From UBA8828 sp046315175 (GTDB taxonomy: Bacteria > Verrucomicrobiota > Verrucomicrobiia > Opitutales > UBA953), in NCBI GenBank assembly GCA_046315175.1, contig JBKDBK010000122.1, forward strand, positions 1 to 64,000: DNA of 64,000 nt, in the 5' to 3' direction. The notes below the pieces were generated by a model. The model saw only the letters and a program-made list of their open reading frames with translations. It was not told the origin of the DNA and made no database searches. The translations under genes and the position numbers were made by a program. Each line of letters begins with the position of its first letter. Within the stretch, counting starts at the first letter, position 1. Positions 50,821-58,727 of this stretch are shown here, piece by piece.

Positions 50821-51726
50821 ATGTCCATCCTCGTCCATGAAAAGACCCGCGTCCTCGTCCAGGGGATCACGGGCGACTTCGGCGGCCGCCACGCCAAGCT
50901 CTCCCTCGACTACGGCACCCAGGTCGTCGCCGGCGTGACCCCGGGCAAGGGCGGCCAGGTCTTCGAGCACAACGGCCACAAGGTGCCCATCTTCGACACC
51001 GTGGCCGACGCCCGGCGCCAGACCGGCGCCGAGGTCTCCGCCATCTTCGTCCCGCCGCCCTTCGCCGCCGACGCCATCCTCGAGTGCGTCGACGCCGACC
51101 TCGACCTCGCCATCGCCATCACCGAGGGCATCCCGGTCCGCGACATGGTCCGCGCCAAGCGCGCCATGGAGGGCCGTCGCACCCGCCTCATCGGGCCCAA
51201 CTGCCCCGGCGTCGTCACCCCCGGCCGCGGCGACAAGTCCCACGGCGGCTGCCGCATCGGCATCGCCCCCGGCTACATCCACCGCCGCGGCAAGGTCGGC
51301 GTCGTCTCCCGCTCCGGCACCCTGACCTACGAGGCCGTCTGGCAGCTCACCTCCAAGGGCCACGGCCAGTCCACCTGCGTCGGCATCGGCGGCGACCCCG
51401 TCAACGGCACCTCGCACCTCGACGTCATCAAGCTCTTCAACGAGGACCCCGAGACCGAGGCCATCATCCTCATCGGCGAGATCGGCGGCTCGGCCGAGGT
51501 CGAGGCCGCCCGATGGATCAAGGACCATTGCAGGAAACCCGTCGCCGGCTTCATCGCCGGGGCCACCGCCCCGGCCGGACGCCGCATGGGCCACGCCGGC
51601 GCCGTCATCGGCGGCGCGGAGGACACCGCCGCCGCCAAGATCCGCATCTTCCAGGAATGCGGCATCGAGGTCGCCAAGACGCCCTCCGACATGGCCGACG
51701 CCCTCCTCCGCGTCTGGAAACCCTGA
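50821..51726 (+). CDS. sucD: Succinyl-CoA synthetase alpha subunit
   Basis: A 301-aa alpha subunit; binds CoA and carries the phosphohistidine. Features: VLVQGITGDFGGRHAKLSLD (the usual GKQGTFH is GDFGGRH here), PGKGGQVFEHNGHKVPIFDT, AIFVPPPFAADAILECVDAD, LIGPNCPGVVTPGRG, GRVGVVSRSGTLTYEAVWQ-type GKVGVVSRSGTLTYEA, and RRMGHAGAVIGG with the catalytic His. Start ATG 50821 (TTCACA before it; no SD). Transcription ends at the terminator 25 nt downstream. Confidence 0.96.
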   Translation: MSILVHEKTRVLVQGITGDFGGRHAKLSLDYGTQVVAGVTPGKGGQVFEHNGHKVPIFDTVADARRQTGAEVSAIFVPPPFAADAILECVDADLDLAIAITEGIPVRDMVRAKRAMEGRRTRLIGPNCPGVVTPGRGDKSHGGCRIGIAPGYIHRRGKVGVVSRSGTLTYEAVWQLTSKGHGQSTCVGIGGDPVNGTSHLDVIKLFNEDPETEAIILIGEIGGSAEVEAARWIKDHCRKPVAGFIAGATAPAGRRMGHAGAVIGGAEDTAAAKIRIFQECGIEVAKTPSDMADALLRVWKP

Positions 51727-51751
51727 GGTCGGCAAGCCCCTCCTCCCCAAA

Positions 51752-51777
51752 GGGCGGCCCTCGGGCCGCCCTTTTTT
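51752..51777 (+). terminator. Rho-independent terminator after sucD
   Basis: GGGCGGCCC (51752-51760), TC loop, GGGCCGCCC (51763-51771), then TTTTTT. Perfect 9-bp stem 25 nt after the sucD stop; shares its core with the efp terminator. Confidence 0.92.
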
Positions 51778-51820
51778 CGGCCCTGCCCGAACCCGACCAA
51801 CCTTGCGGTGTCCCATCCCC

Positions 51821-52783
51821 ATGCGCCCCGCCCTCCCCCTCTTCCTCGCCGGCATTCTTCTCTCCGCATGCGCCGGCGCGCCCTCGGCCAAGGACAGGCC
51901 CGCCGCGACCCAGCCCAGGTTCCAGGACGGTCCGGTCGACCCCGCCAAGCTGCCCAAGCTCCCCTGGCACATGGTCAACCTCTGGTGGGACATCCCCGCG
52001 ACCGAGGACTTCGAGTCGTTCGACCTCGACGTCCGCGTCAAGGGCGAGGCCGATCCCGCCACGATCAACCTCTACATCGCCCCCATCGGCATCGGCCAGC
52101 TCAACGAGACCAACTTCTACGGCGGCATCCAGACCAACATCGGCGGCTACGGCGTCAGCCCCGACAGCCCCACCGGCCCCTACCACAAGGGCAAGGGCGG
52201 CATCTTCTCCCGCTGGGGCAACAAGGACCTCGACACCTCCTTCGTCCGCCCCGCCGCCAACGGCCTCATCGAGGCCGCGGGCTACGAGGGCGACTTCGCC
52301 TCCGGCCGCCGGCCCTACGCCTGGACCGAGGGCACCTACACCTACTCCCTCCGCAAGCTCAGCTATGAGAAGGACAAGGACGGCAAGGAGTGGACCTGGG
52401 TCGGCGCCTTCGTCTCCGACAAGTCCAAGGGCGACTTCACCCACATCAGCTCCCTCAAGTTCCCCGGCCGCACCCTCAGGTTCTGGGGGCGCCATTCCGC
52501 CTTCATCGAGATCTACGGCGGCAAGAAGGTCGACATCGCCGCGCTCCCCCCGCTCGAGATCGGCATCGGCCACCCCCGCGTTAACGGCAAGCCGGTCGAC
52601 ATCCGCCGCCTCTCCCTCGTCCACCCCCAGCGCGGCCCCGTCTCCCCTCCCATCATGGACGGCGCCCTCTCGCCCGACGGCTCCGAGGTCGTCTTCCACC
52701 TCCGCAACCGGCTCATTGCCGACCAGAAGCCCCAGCAGGTCCTCATCGAGCGCAAGCCCGAGCCCAAGCCCGAGGGCAAGTGA
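51821..52783 (+). CDS. Hypothetical lipoprotein (DUF3472-like)
   Basis: A 320-aa lipoprotein: signal MRPALPLFLAGILLSACAGA with lipobox LLSAC and Cys near residue 17. Conserved-looking mature segments are WHMVNLWWDIPATEDFESF, NFYGGIQTNIGGYG and KGGIFSRWGNKD, which resemble DUF3472 (NFYGGIQ and FSRW patterns), a family of secreted verrucomicrobial/bacteroidete proteins of unknown activity. The remaining C-terminal part reads SLVHPQRGPVSPPIMDGALS. The ATG at 51821 was chosen over a TTG at 51803. It converges with the gene at 52805. Confidence 0.75.
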   Translation: MRPALPLFLAGILLSACAGAPSAKDRPAATQPRFQDGPVDPAKLPKLPWHMVNLWWDIPATEDFESFDLDVRVKGEADPATINLYIAPIGIGQLNETNFYGGIQTNIGGYGVSPDSPTGPYHKGKGGIFSRWGNKDLDTSFVRPAANGLIEAAGYEGDFASGRRPYAWTEGTYTYSLRKLSYEKDKDGKEWTWVGAFVSDKSKGDFTHISSLKFPGRTLRFWGRHSAFIEIYGGKKVDIAALPPLEIGIGHPRVNGKPVDIRRLSLVHPQRGPVSPPIMDGALSPDGSEVVFHLRNRLIADQKPQQVLIERKPEPKPEGK

Positions 52784-52804
52784 GCCGGGCCGTCCGGCCC
52801 CGCG

Positions 52805-53518
52805 TCACTCCAGGACGAAGAGCGTACCGCCAATCCGGTTGATGGTCTGACCCTGCCCCGCCGGTGCCGCCGGCGTCTGGGCATTGGCGCCCGAGACATT
52901 GGTGCCAAAGACCGTCCCGGCCTGGCCGGCGGCGGGGGCCGCGGCCGCAGCCCCGGTCGAGCCAGCGGCGATGCGCACCTCGCGCGACACCATCAGGTCG
53001 CGGAAAGCCCGGTAAAAGGCCAGGATCTCGCCGCGCGAGGCGACCGTCATCTCGACCGTCTTCGCGTGGGTCGCGGTCGGCCAGGGCTTCACCACCAGCC
53101 CGTCGGTCGTCTTGTTGCGAAGGTTGTCCAACCTCTGCTCCACCGCCGCCAAAGGGCCGGGCACGGGCAGCTGGGTGGCCTGACCCGGCTCGAGGCCACG
53201 GTTCTGGGCGTTGGCCTGCAGCCCGCGGTTTGCGCGGTCGGCCGCGTCCGCGGCGCCCGGGGGCCGGGCGGAGTAGATGCGCAGCTGCTGGCCGGAGTTC
53301 GCCATGTCCACCGTCACCTCCGCCACGATGAAGCTGCCCGTGGTGTATTCCTGGAAGGACACCGAGAGGATCTGGTCGGCGCGGGCGTAGAAGCCCACGT
53401 CCGAGCCGGCGACCTCGATGCCGAAGATGCCTTGGTTGGGAAAGGCCCTCGGGCGAATCTGCAGGGCCGAGGCGGAAGCCGAGGCGAGGAGGGCGGCGGC
53501 GAGGAGGTGGGAGCGCAT
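52805..53518 (-). CDS. Hypothetical secreted protein, divergent to ABCG cluster
   Basis: A 237-aa protein with a signal peptide (MRSHLLAAALLASASASALQ). The mature half shows IFGIEVAGSDVGFYARADQI, a beta-rich SVSFQEYTTGSFIVAEVTVD, and a flexible Ala/Gly/Pro/Gln-rich C-terminus. No family was recognised. Start ATG 53518; a longer frame runs into the divergent ABC gene. It is divergent from the ABCG-type transporter (56-bp gap), hence a probable shared promoter region. Confidence 0.65.
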   Translation of the reverse strand: MRSHLLAAALLASASASALQIRPRAFPNQGIFGIEVAGSDVGFYARADQILSVSFQEYTTGSFIVAEVTVDMANSGQQLRIYSARPPGAADAADRANRGLQANAQNRGLEPGQATQLPVPGPLAAVEQRLDNLRNKTTDGLVVKPWPTATHAKTVEMTVASRGEILAFYRAFRDLMVSREVRIAAGSTGAAAAAPAAGQAGTVFGTNVSGANAQTPAAPAGQGQTINRIGGTLFVLE

Positions 53519-53574
53519 AAATGGAGTTTGTCTCCCCAACCCCGCCCCCGCAAGGTGGGTTTCACCCCCAGGGC

Positions 53575-55275
53575 ATGCTCAGCTGCGAGAATCTATCCGT
53601 GCAGGCGGGCCCCGGAGGCCCCCTCATCCTGAACCAGGCCTCGGCCCGCTTCCTCCCCCGCGGCCTGAACGCCGTCATCGGACCCTCCGGCTGCGGCAAG
53701 ACGACCCTGATGAAGGCCATCCTGGGCATCCTGCCCTCGACCGGGACCGCCTACCTGAACAACGAGGCCATCCAAAGGCCAGAGGACCTCGTCGGGCGCG
53801 TCGGCTTCGCCCCCCAGTTCACCACCGCCCAACCCCAGCTGACCGTCGCCGAGTCCCTCGGCTACGCGCTGCGGCTGACCGTATCCGAGAGCGCCGTGCG
53901 CGCCGAGCGGCTCGAGCGCGTCCTCGAGGTCACCGGCCTCGCCGAGCATCGCGACAAGCGCGTCGGCTCCCTCTCCGGCGGCCAGCTGCGCCGGCTCTCC
54001 CTCGGCCTCGAGCTCACCCTCGATCCCTCCTGCATGGTCTGCGACGAGGTCACCTCCGGCCTCGACCCCCACTCCGAGGACCAGATCCTGGCCCTCCTGA
54101 GGCGCCTCGCCACCGAGCGCGGCAAGTCCTTCGCCTGCATCATCCACAACCTGGCCAAGCTCGCCCTGTTCGACTGGATCACCGTGGTCTACCAGGGGGA
54201 TGTCGTCTTCCAAGGCTCCTACCCCGAGCTCCTCGCCCACTTCGGGGTGGACGACGGCCTGAGGCTCTACGAGGTCCTCAACCGCCAGGACCTCGCCCAT
54301 TGGCGGGCCCGGCGGGCCGAGCGCGCCGAGGCCGAGGCGGCCGACTTCGCCGCCGCCGCCGCCAACGTGGCCGTCGCCGCCAACCCCGAGCCCGTCGCCC
54401 CCGCCCCCGCCCTGCCCTCGGGCGCCTCCCAGCTCGCCACCCTCCTCGCGCGCCGCCTCCGCCTGTTCTTCCGCGACACCGGCTACCTCGGCCTGACGAT
54501 GGCCATCACCTTCGGGTTCCCCCTGCTCGTCGTCATCTTCAACCTCACGGGCACCTGGGATGTGCGCAAGGTGCCGATGGAGCGCAGCACCGCCTCGCTC
54601 GAGGCCATCCAGCAGGCCGTCGCCGTGCAGGTGCACAACGCCCAGGTCGCCAACCTCGCCGCCGGCCTGGTCATGTTCCAGGTCATCCTGCTCACCCTGA
54701 TGGGCGCCAACAACGGCGGCCGCGAGATCTCCGCCGAGCGCGTGCTCTACGAGAAGGAGCGCATGACCGGCCTCAGCCCGCTCGCCTACGCCCTCTCCAA
54801 GATGGGCTTCGTCTCGCTTCTCGCCCTGCTGCAGGGCGCCTGGATGTGCGCCTTCGTCAAGGTCATCTGCCAGTTCCCCGGCCCCTGGGGGGAGCAGCTC
54901 GCCGTCCTCGCCGCCAGCTGCGTGTCGATGTCCGTGGTCTGCCTCGGCTTCTCCGCCCTCCTCGTCTCGCCGGAGAAATCCTCCCTCCTCTCCATCTACC
55001 TCGTCGGATTCCAGCTCCCCCTCTCGGGCGTCGTCCTCGCCCTGCCCGAGGCGCTCACCTGGGTCTGCCGACCCTTCATCAACGCCTACTGGGGCTGGTC
55101 CGGCACCATGAAGTCGATGGCCGGCACCCCCATCTGGGACGCCTACACCGCCTCGCTGCCGGACAAGGGCTCCTACGTGGCGGACAACGAGACCGCCCTC
55201 CTCGTCCTGCTCGCCCAAGGCATGGTCGGGGCCGCCATGATCCTGGTCGGCTGCCAGCAAAAGCGCTGGTCTTAG
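53575..55275 (+). CDS. ABCG-type half-transporter (ATPase fused to ABC2 membrane domain)
   Basis: A 566-aa ABC exporter half with ATPase first. Walker A GPSGCGKTTLMKAILGI near residue 32; signature LSGGQLRRLSLGLEL; Walker B CMVCDEVTSGLDPHS; H-loop CIIHN. After an Ala/Glu/Pro-rich linker (about 240-300) come about six spans (AITFGFPLLVVIFNLTG near 310, AAGLVMFQVILLTLMGANN near 370, LSIYLVGFQLPLSGVVLALP, AMILVGC at the end). The N-terminal ATPase and C-terminal ABC2 membrane order is that of the eukaryotic ABCG/White group, also found in bacteria. A homodimer is likely; the substrate is unknown. The ATG at 53575 starts the homology; an upstream ATG at 53521 would nearly touch the divergent gene. 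Confidence 0.85.
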   Translation: MLSCENLSVQAGPGGPLILNQASARFLPRGLNAVIGPSGCGKTTLMKAILGILPSTGTAYLNNEAIQRPEDLVGRVGFAPQFTTAQPQLTVAESLGYALRLTVSESAVRAERLERVLEVTGLAEHRDKRVGSLSGGQLRRLSLGLELTLDPSCMVCDEVTSGLDPHSEDQILALLRRLATERGKSFACIIHNLAKLALFDWITVVYQGDVVFQGSYPELLAHFGVDDGLRLYEVLNRQDLAHWRARRAERAEAEAADFAAAAANVAVAANPEPVAPAPALPSGASQLATLLARRLRLFFRDTGYLGLTMAITFGFPLLVVIFNLTGTWDVRKVPMERSTASLEAIQQAVAVQVHNAQVANLAAGLVMFQVILLTLMGANNGGREISAERVLYEKERMTGLSPLAYALSKMGFVSLLALLQGAWMCAFVKVICQFPGPWGEQLAVLAASCVSMSVVCLGFSALLVSPEKSSLLSIYLVGFQLPLSGVVLALPEALTWVCRPFINAYWGWSGTMKSMAGTPIWDAYTASLPDKGSYVADNETALLVLLAQGMVGAAMILVGCQQKRWS

Positions 55276-55300
55276 GCCGCCAATCCGCTAACTTGGCTCC

Positions 55301-55684
55301 ATGGCCAAGCTGAACCCGCTGCTGCTCGCGCTCGGCATCCCCGTCGCGGTCATCGGCTTCGTCGCCGTCGTCCTGCTCTCCCGGCAAGGCGGCAAGTTCG
55401 CCGACCTGCCCCCCTTCTCGCCCGAGACCTACCGCAAGGACTGGGCCACCCTCCAGGGCAACGCCTACGTCCTCGCCTGCCAGGTCGACCGCCAGCTGGC
55501 GTTCACCGAGGGCCAGGCCCGCATCCTCGCGGTCAAGCCGGTCGACACCTCACGCGGCGCCGGCACCCTGCCCGTCCGCGTCCCCGCCTCCATCGAGGCC
55601 AACTTCGAGTCCGGCCAGCGCTACAACCTCAAGCTGCGCGTCCGGCGCGACATCCTCGAGGTCGAGGACCTCGAATCCTTCTGA
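55301..55684 (+). CDS. Small membrane-anchored protein of ABCG cluster
   Basis: A 127-aa protein with one N-terminal span (LNPLLLALGIPVAVIGFVAV) and a short soluble domain outside the membrane (LQGNAYVLACQVDRQLAFTE ... RRDILEVEDLESF). No family was recognised. It lies 25 bp after the ABCG gene and five bp before the next gene, so it is likely one operon with both. Confidence 0.65.
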   Translation: MAKLNPLLLALGIPVAVIGFVAVVLLSRQGGKFADLPPFSPETYRKDWATLQGNAYVLACQVDRQLAFTEGQARILAVKPVDTSRGAGTLPVRVPASIEANFESGQRYNLKLRVRRDILEVEDLESF

Positions 55685-55689
55685 ACACC

Positions 55690-57633
55690 ATGCGCCTCCC
55701 CGCCCTCGCCCTCGCCGCGGCCCTCCTGGGCCTCGCGCCCACCGTCCGGCTCGGCGCCCAGGGCGCCGTCGGCCAACCCGGCGCGGCCGTCACCGGCGGC
55801 GGCGGAGGGGACTACCGCAGCTCGACCGCCGAGGCCATGGGCGACCGGCTGTTCGACGTGAACAGCGACTCCATCGACATGGAGAACGGCTCCATGCAGT
55901 GGAAGGGCCGCACCTTCAACCTCGGCAACTCGCGCATGATGCGGGCCCGCTTCGAGCGCTACCTCGCCGCCCCCGCCCCCGCCCAGGACAGCCGCCGCTA
56001 CCTCGACGTCCTCCAGCGCATCGAGTCCCTCCTCGCCCCCAACGCCATCAACGAGCGCACCTGGGCGCCCAACCAGCAGGCCGCCTTCGACCTGCTCTTC
56101 GAGGCCGCCCGCTACGAGCAGGACGCCGAGAACTCCCTCACGCTCGCCGCGCAGATCCGCAAGGTCTGGGAGATGCGGGTCGAGTTCCGCAACATGGGGG
56201 TCAACCACAACCAGCTCGAGGCGCTGCGGAGGCGACAGGAGGGCGTCGCCATCAACCGACAGGAGCAGCTCGAGCTCGCCAACGACCAGCGGTCCGAGCA
56301 GAGCGCCAAGAAGGAGAAGGGCGGCGCGCTCGTGAAGTCGACCGCCGGCTCGGCCGAGATGGCCGCGCGGGTCAAGGATGAGCAGAAGACCCAGGCCGAG
56401 ATCGTGGCCAACCAGGCCCGCATGACCGCCCTCGCCCTGCAGTCCCAGGTCGAGTTCCAGTCGCAGATCGTCCAGCACCTCCTCGCCCGCCGCTACCGCC
56501 ACTGCATCATCGCCTGCGCCTTCTACCGGGTGATGTTCAAGAGCCAGAACCAGAACGTCCGCGTCGGGGCCAAGGAGGTGAAGGAGTTCTTCCCCATCTC
56601 GGACTACGTGCCCACGCTCGAGTCGCTCGACGGCCTGTGCCGCGAGGCGATCAAGGACGTCGACACCGGCCTGCGCACCACCGAGGACCTCATGCGCCAG
56701 GGCGAGCTCCACGGCGCCTTCGAGCGCCTGCAGGAGACCTACTTCCTCGGCGAGCACGAGCCCTCCATCCAGTCCTTCGACCCCGCCAAGAAGCGCCAGC
56801 TGCTCGAGCTCTGGCGCGACCTGCGCGAGCTCCAGCGCGTCGGCGACGAGCGCGACCTCGCCAACGTCGACCAGTACCTCAACCAGGTGGCCGCCCGCGC
56901 CCGCGACTTCCCCGCCGCCGCCGTGCGCTCCAAGGTCGAGGCCGCCCGCGCCGCCTCCAACATGCAGATCCTCGCCGCCCAGCAGGCCGCCGTCTCGGGC
57001 GACACCGCCAAGGCCGAGGCCGCCCTCGAGCGGGCCGGGAAGATCTGGCCCCTCAACCCCGCCATCCGCGACTTCGCCACCAAGGCCATCGCCCGGCAGG
57101 ACGTCCTCGCCCAGAAGGTCCCCGAGTTCGACCAGCTTCACGGCGACGGCAAGTGGCGCGACATCTTCAACCGCCGCGACGAGTTCGCCGTCGCCCTCAT
57201 CCAGGACAAGGACCGCCTGCCCAAGCTCAAGGCCGTCGTCACCCGCGTGGGCGAGATCGAGGCCATCATCCTCCAGGCCACCTCCCTCGCCGCCCAGGGC
57301 AACCCCTACCTCGCCTGGGACCTCCTCCAGCGCGCCCAGGCCATCGACCCCAACGACATCGTCCTCGCCCGCACCCGCTCCGAGATCGCCCCCCTCGTCG
57401 CTGAGTACGCCCGCCTCCTCGCCCTCGCCGAGCGCATGGAGAAGGACGGCCACGACGCCGCCGCCCTCACCGCCTGGATGTCCGCCCAGGAGCTCAACCC
57501 CGTCTCCGAGATCTGCGGCACCGCCGTCCGGCGCCTCGCCGCCCGCGTCGCCTCCTCCGGCGCCGCCACCCCGGCCCCCGGACGCGACCCCGGCGCCCTC
57601 GAGGTTCCCGAGCCGCCCCCTGCCAACCGCTGA
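55690..57633 (+). CDS. Large secreted helical protein of ABCG cluster
   Basis: A 647-aa protein with signal MRLPALALAAALLGLAPTVR. The mature part is rich in Glu, Arg, Gln and Ala, consistent with helical and TPR-like packing: ENGSMQWKGRTFNLGNS near 55, AEMAARVKDEQKTQAEIVAN near 230, LARRYRHCIIACAFYR, KAEAALERAGKIWPLNPAIR near 440 and KDGHDAAALTAWMSAQELNP near 595 (last two look TPR-like). No known domain is certain. It is encoded directly downstream of the transporter and small membrane gene. It is likely periplasmic and may be a partner or substrate-handling protein of the ABCG exporter (inference from operon only). Confidence 0.7.
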   Translation: MRLPALALAAALLGLAPTVRLGAQGAVGQPGAAVTGGGGGDYRSSTAEAMGDRLFDVNSDSIDMENGSMQWKGRTFNLGNSRMMRARFERYLAAPAPAQDSRRYLDVLQRIESLLAPNAINERTWAPNQQAAFDLLFEAARYEQDAENSLTLAAQIRKVWEMRVEFRNMGVNHNQLEALRRRQEGVAINRQEQLELANDQRSEQSAKKEKGGALVKSTAGSAEMAARVKDEQKTQAEIVANQARMTALALQSQVEFQSQIVQHLLARRYRHCIIACAFYRVMFKSQNQNVRVGAKEVKEFFPISDYVPTLESLDGLCREAIKDVDTGLRTTEDLMRQGELHGAFERLQETYFLGEHEPSIQSFDPAKKRQLLELWRDLRELQRVGDERDLANVDQYLNQVAARARDFPAAAVRSKVEAARAASNMQILAAQQAAVSGDTAKAEAALERAGKIWPLNPAIRDFATKAIARQDVLAQKVPEFDQLHGDGKWRDIFNRRDEFAVALIQDKDRLPKLKAVVTRVGEIEAIILQATSLAAQGNPYLAWDLLQRAQAIDPNDIVLARTRSEIAPLVAEYARLLALAERMEKDGHDAAALTAWMSAQELNPVSEICGTAVRRLAARVASSGAATPAPGRDPGALEVPEPPPANR

Positions 57634-57784
57634 GGACCCTCCCTGGGGGTCATGTCCCAACGGGGGCTGAGCGCCCTGCTCGTTCCAACCCCTCGCCAGC
57701 TAGCTGCGGCCACGCCGCACAGGGAGGCCAACCCCAACCGGTCGGGCTAACCCTTCGCGAGGTTGCCAGCCCGCCAGGCCGGGC

Positions 57785-58384
57785 TCAGACCACGTAGGGC
57801 AAGGTCTTGGCGACGCGCTCCGTCTCCGCCCCGCCCTCGAGCAGGTCGGCGATGCTGTCCCACTTGCCCACGGTCAGCGAGCTGCGCGCCGACTCGGGCA
57901 TCGCGGCCTTCATGACCTTGCCGCCCGCGGAAACCGTCATCGCCCCGAGGTCGATGGCAACCTCGCCGGCGGGATTGGCCTGAACCCAAGCCGTCAGGGC
58001 GGCCAGGTCGGCCGGCTCAAGGGTCACGCACGGGACGCCGATGCCGGTCGAGTTGCCGAAGAAGATCTCCGCGAAGCTCCCGGCGACGACCGCCTTGAAG
58101 CCGAAGCGCCAGAGCGACTGGGGCGCGTGCTCGCGCGAGCTGCCGCAGCCGAAGTTCTGGCCGCTGACCAGGATCGCGGCCTCCTTGGCGTCGGGTCGGT
58201 TCATCGGGTGCTCGCGCGCGACGCCCTCGGGCGTGTAGCGCTCGTCGCGGAAGGCGTGCTCGCCCAACCCGTCGAAGGTCACGCAGCGCAGGAAGCGCGC
58301 CGGGATGATGCGGTCCGTGTCGATGTCGTCGCCGGGAACGGCGAGGGCGCGGCCGGCGATGCGGGTGATTTTGGCGAGGGACAT
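57785..58384 (-). CDS. leuD: 3-isopropylmalate dehydratase small subunit
   Basis: A 199-aa LeuD, swivelling domain of isopropylmalate isomerase in leucine synthesis. Features: GRALAVPGDDIDTDRIIPAR, FLRCVTFDGLGEHAF, LVSGQNFGCGSSREHAPQSL (substrate-binding), FAEIFFGNSTGIGVP. It lies downstream of leuC with an unknown 99-aa gene between. ATG at 58384 follows a gap of 41 bp that could carry a weak RBS. Confidence 0.95.
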   Translation of the reverse strand: MSLAKITRIAGRALAVPGDDIDTDRIIPARFLRCVTFDGLGEHAFRDERYTPEGVAREHPMNRPDAKEAAILVSGQNFGCGSSREHAPQSLWRFGFKAVVAGSFAEIFFGNSTGIGVPCVTLEPADLAALTAWVQANPAGEVAIDLGAMTVSAGGKVMKAAMPESARSSLTVGKWDSIADLLEGGAETERVAKTLPYVV

Positions 58385-58425
58385 GGGAAAGGGCTGGGGA
58401 ATTAGGGGATGAAGGGACGCGGGGG

Positions 58426-58725
58426 TCAGGGGGCGGCCACCGACCAGGAGCCGACCGAGAGGAACGCGACCGGGCGGTTCAGGGCCCGGGCCAGCGAGGA
58501 GCGCCGGGCGGCCAGCACGGAGGGCGGCGCGGACGCCGCCTCGGCGAAGACGGGGAGGCTGTCGAGGACGGCGATCGGGCGGACCGTGCAGACCGGCTTG
58601 CCGTCGTGGCAGGCATCCAGCTCGGCGCCGGGCTCAAGACCGACCGACTCCGCCGCCGCGGCGCGCGCAAGCGCCTCGCCGCGCGTGGCGCGGTCAAGGA
58701 CGCGGGCGGCGGCGGGGGCGATCAT
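58426..58725 (-). CDS. Small hypothetical protein between leuC and leuD
   Basis: A 99-aa frame whose ATG (58725) starts two bases after the leuC stop, on the same strand. It reads MIAPAAARVLDRATRGEALA, then LEPGAELDACHDGKPVCTVR, then a Leu/Ala/Ser-rich C-terminus ending FLSVGSWSVAAP. Third-position GC is high, as in real genes, and the placement in a leuC-X-leuD operon argues for translation. No family was recognised; two Cys residues suggest metal or disulfide use, or a regulator of the isomerase. The upstream extension of the frame (to 59376) is antisense-free but lies inside leuC in another frame and is not coding. Confidence 0.55.
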   Translation of the reverse strand: MIAPAAARVLDRATRGEALARAAAAESVGLEPGAELDACHDGKPVCTVRPIAVLDSLPVFAEAASAPPSVLAARRSSLARALNRPVAFLSVGSWSVAAP

Positions 58726-58727
58726 GC

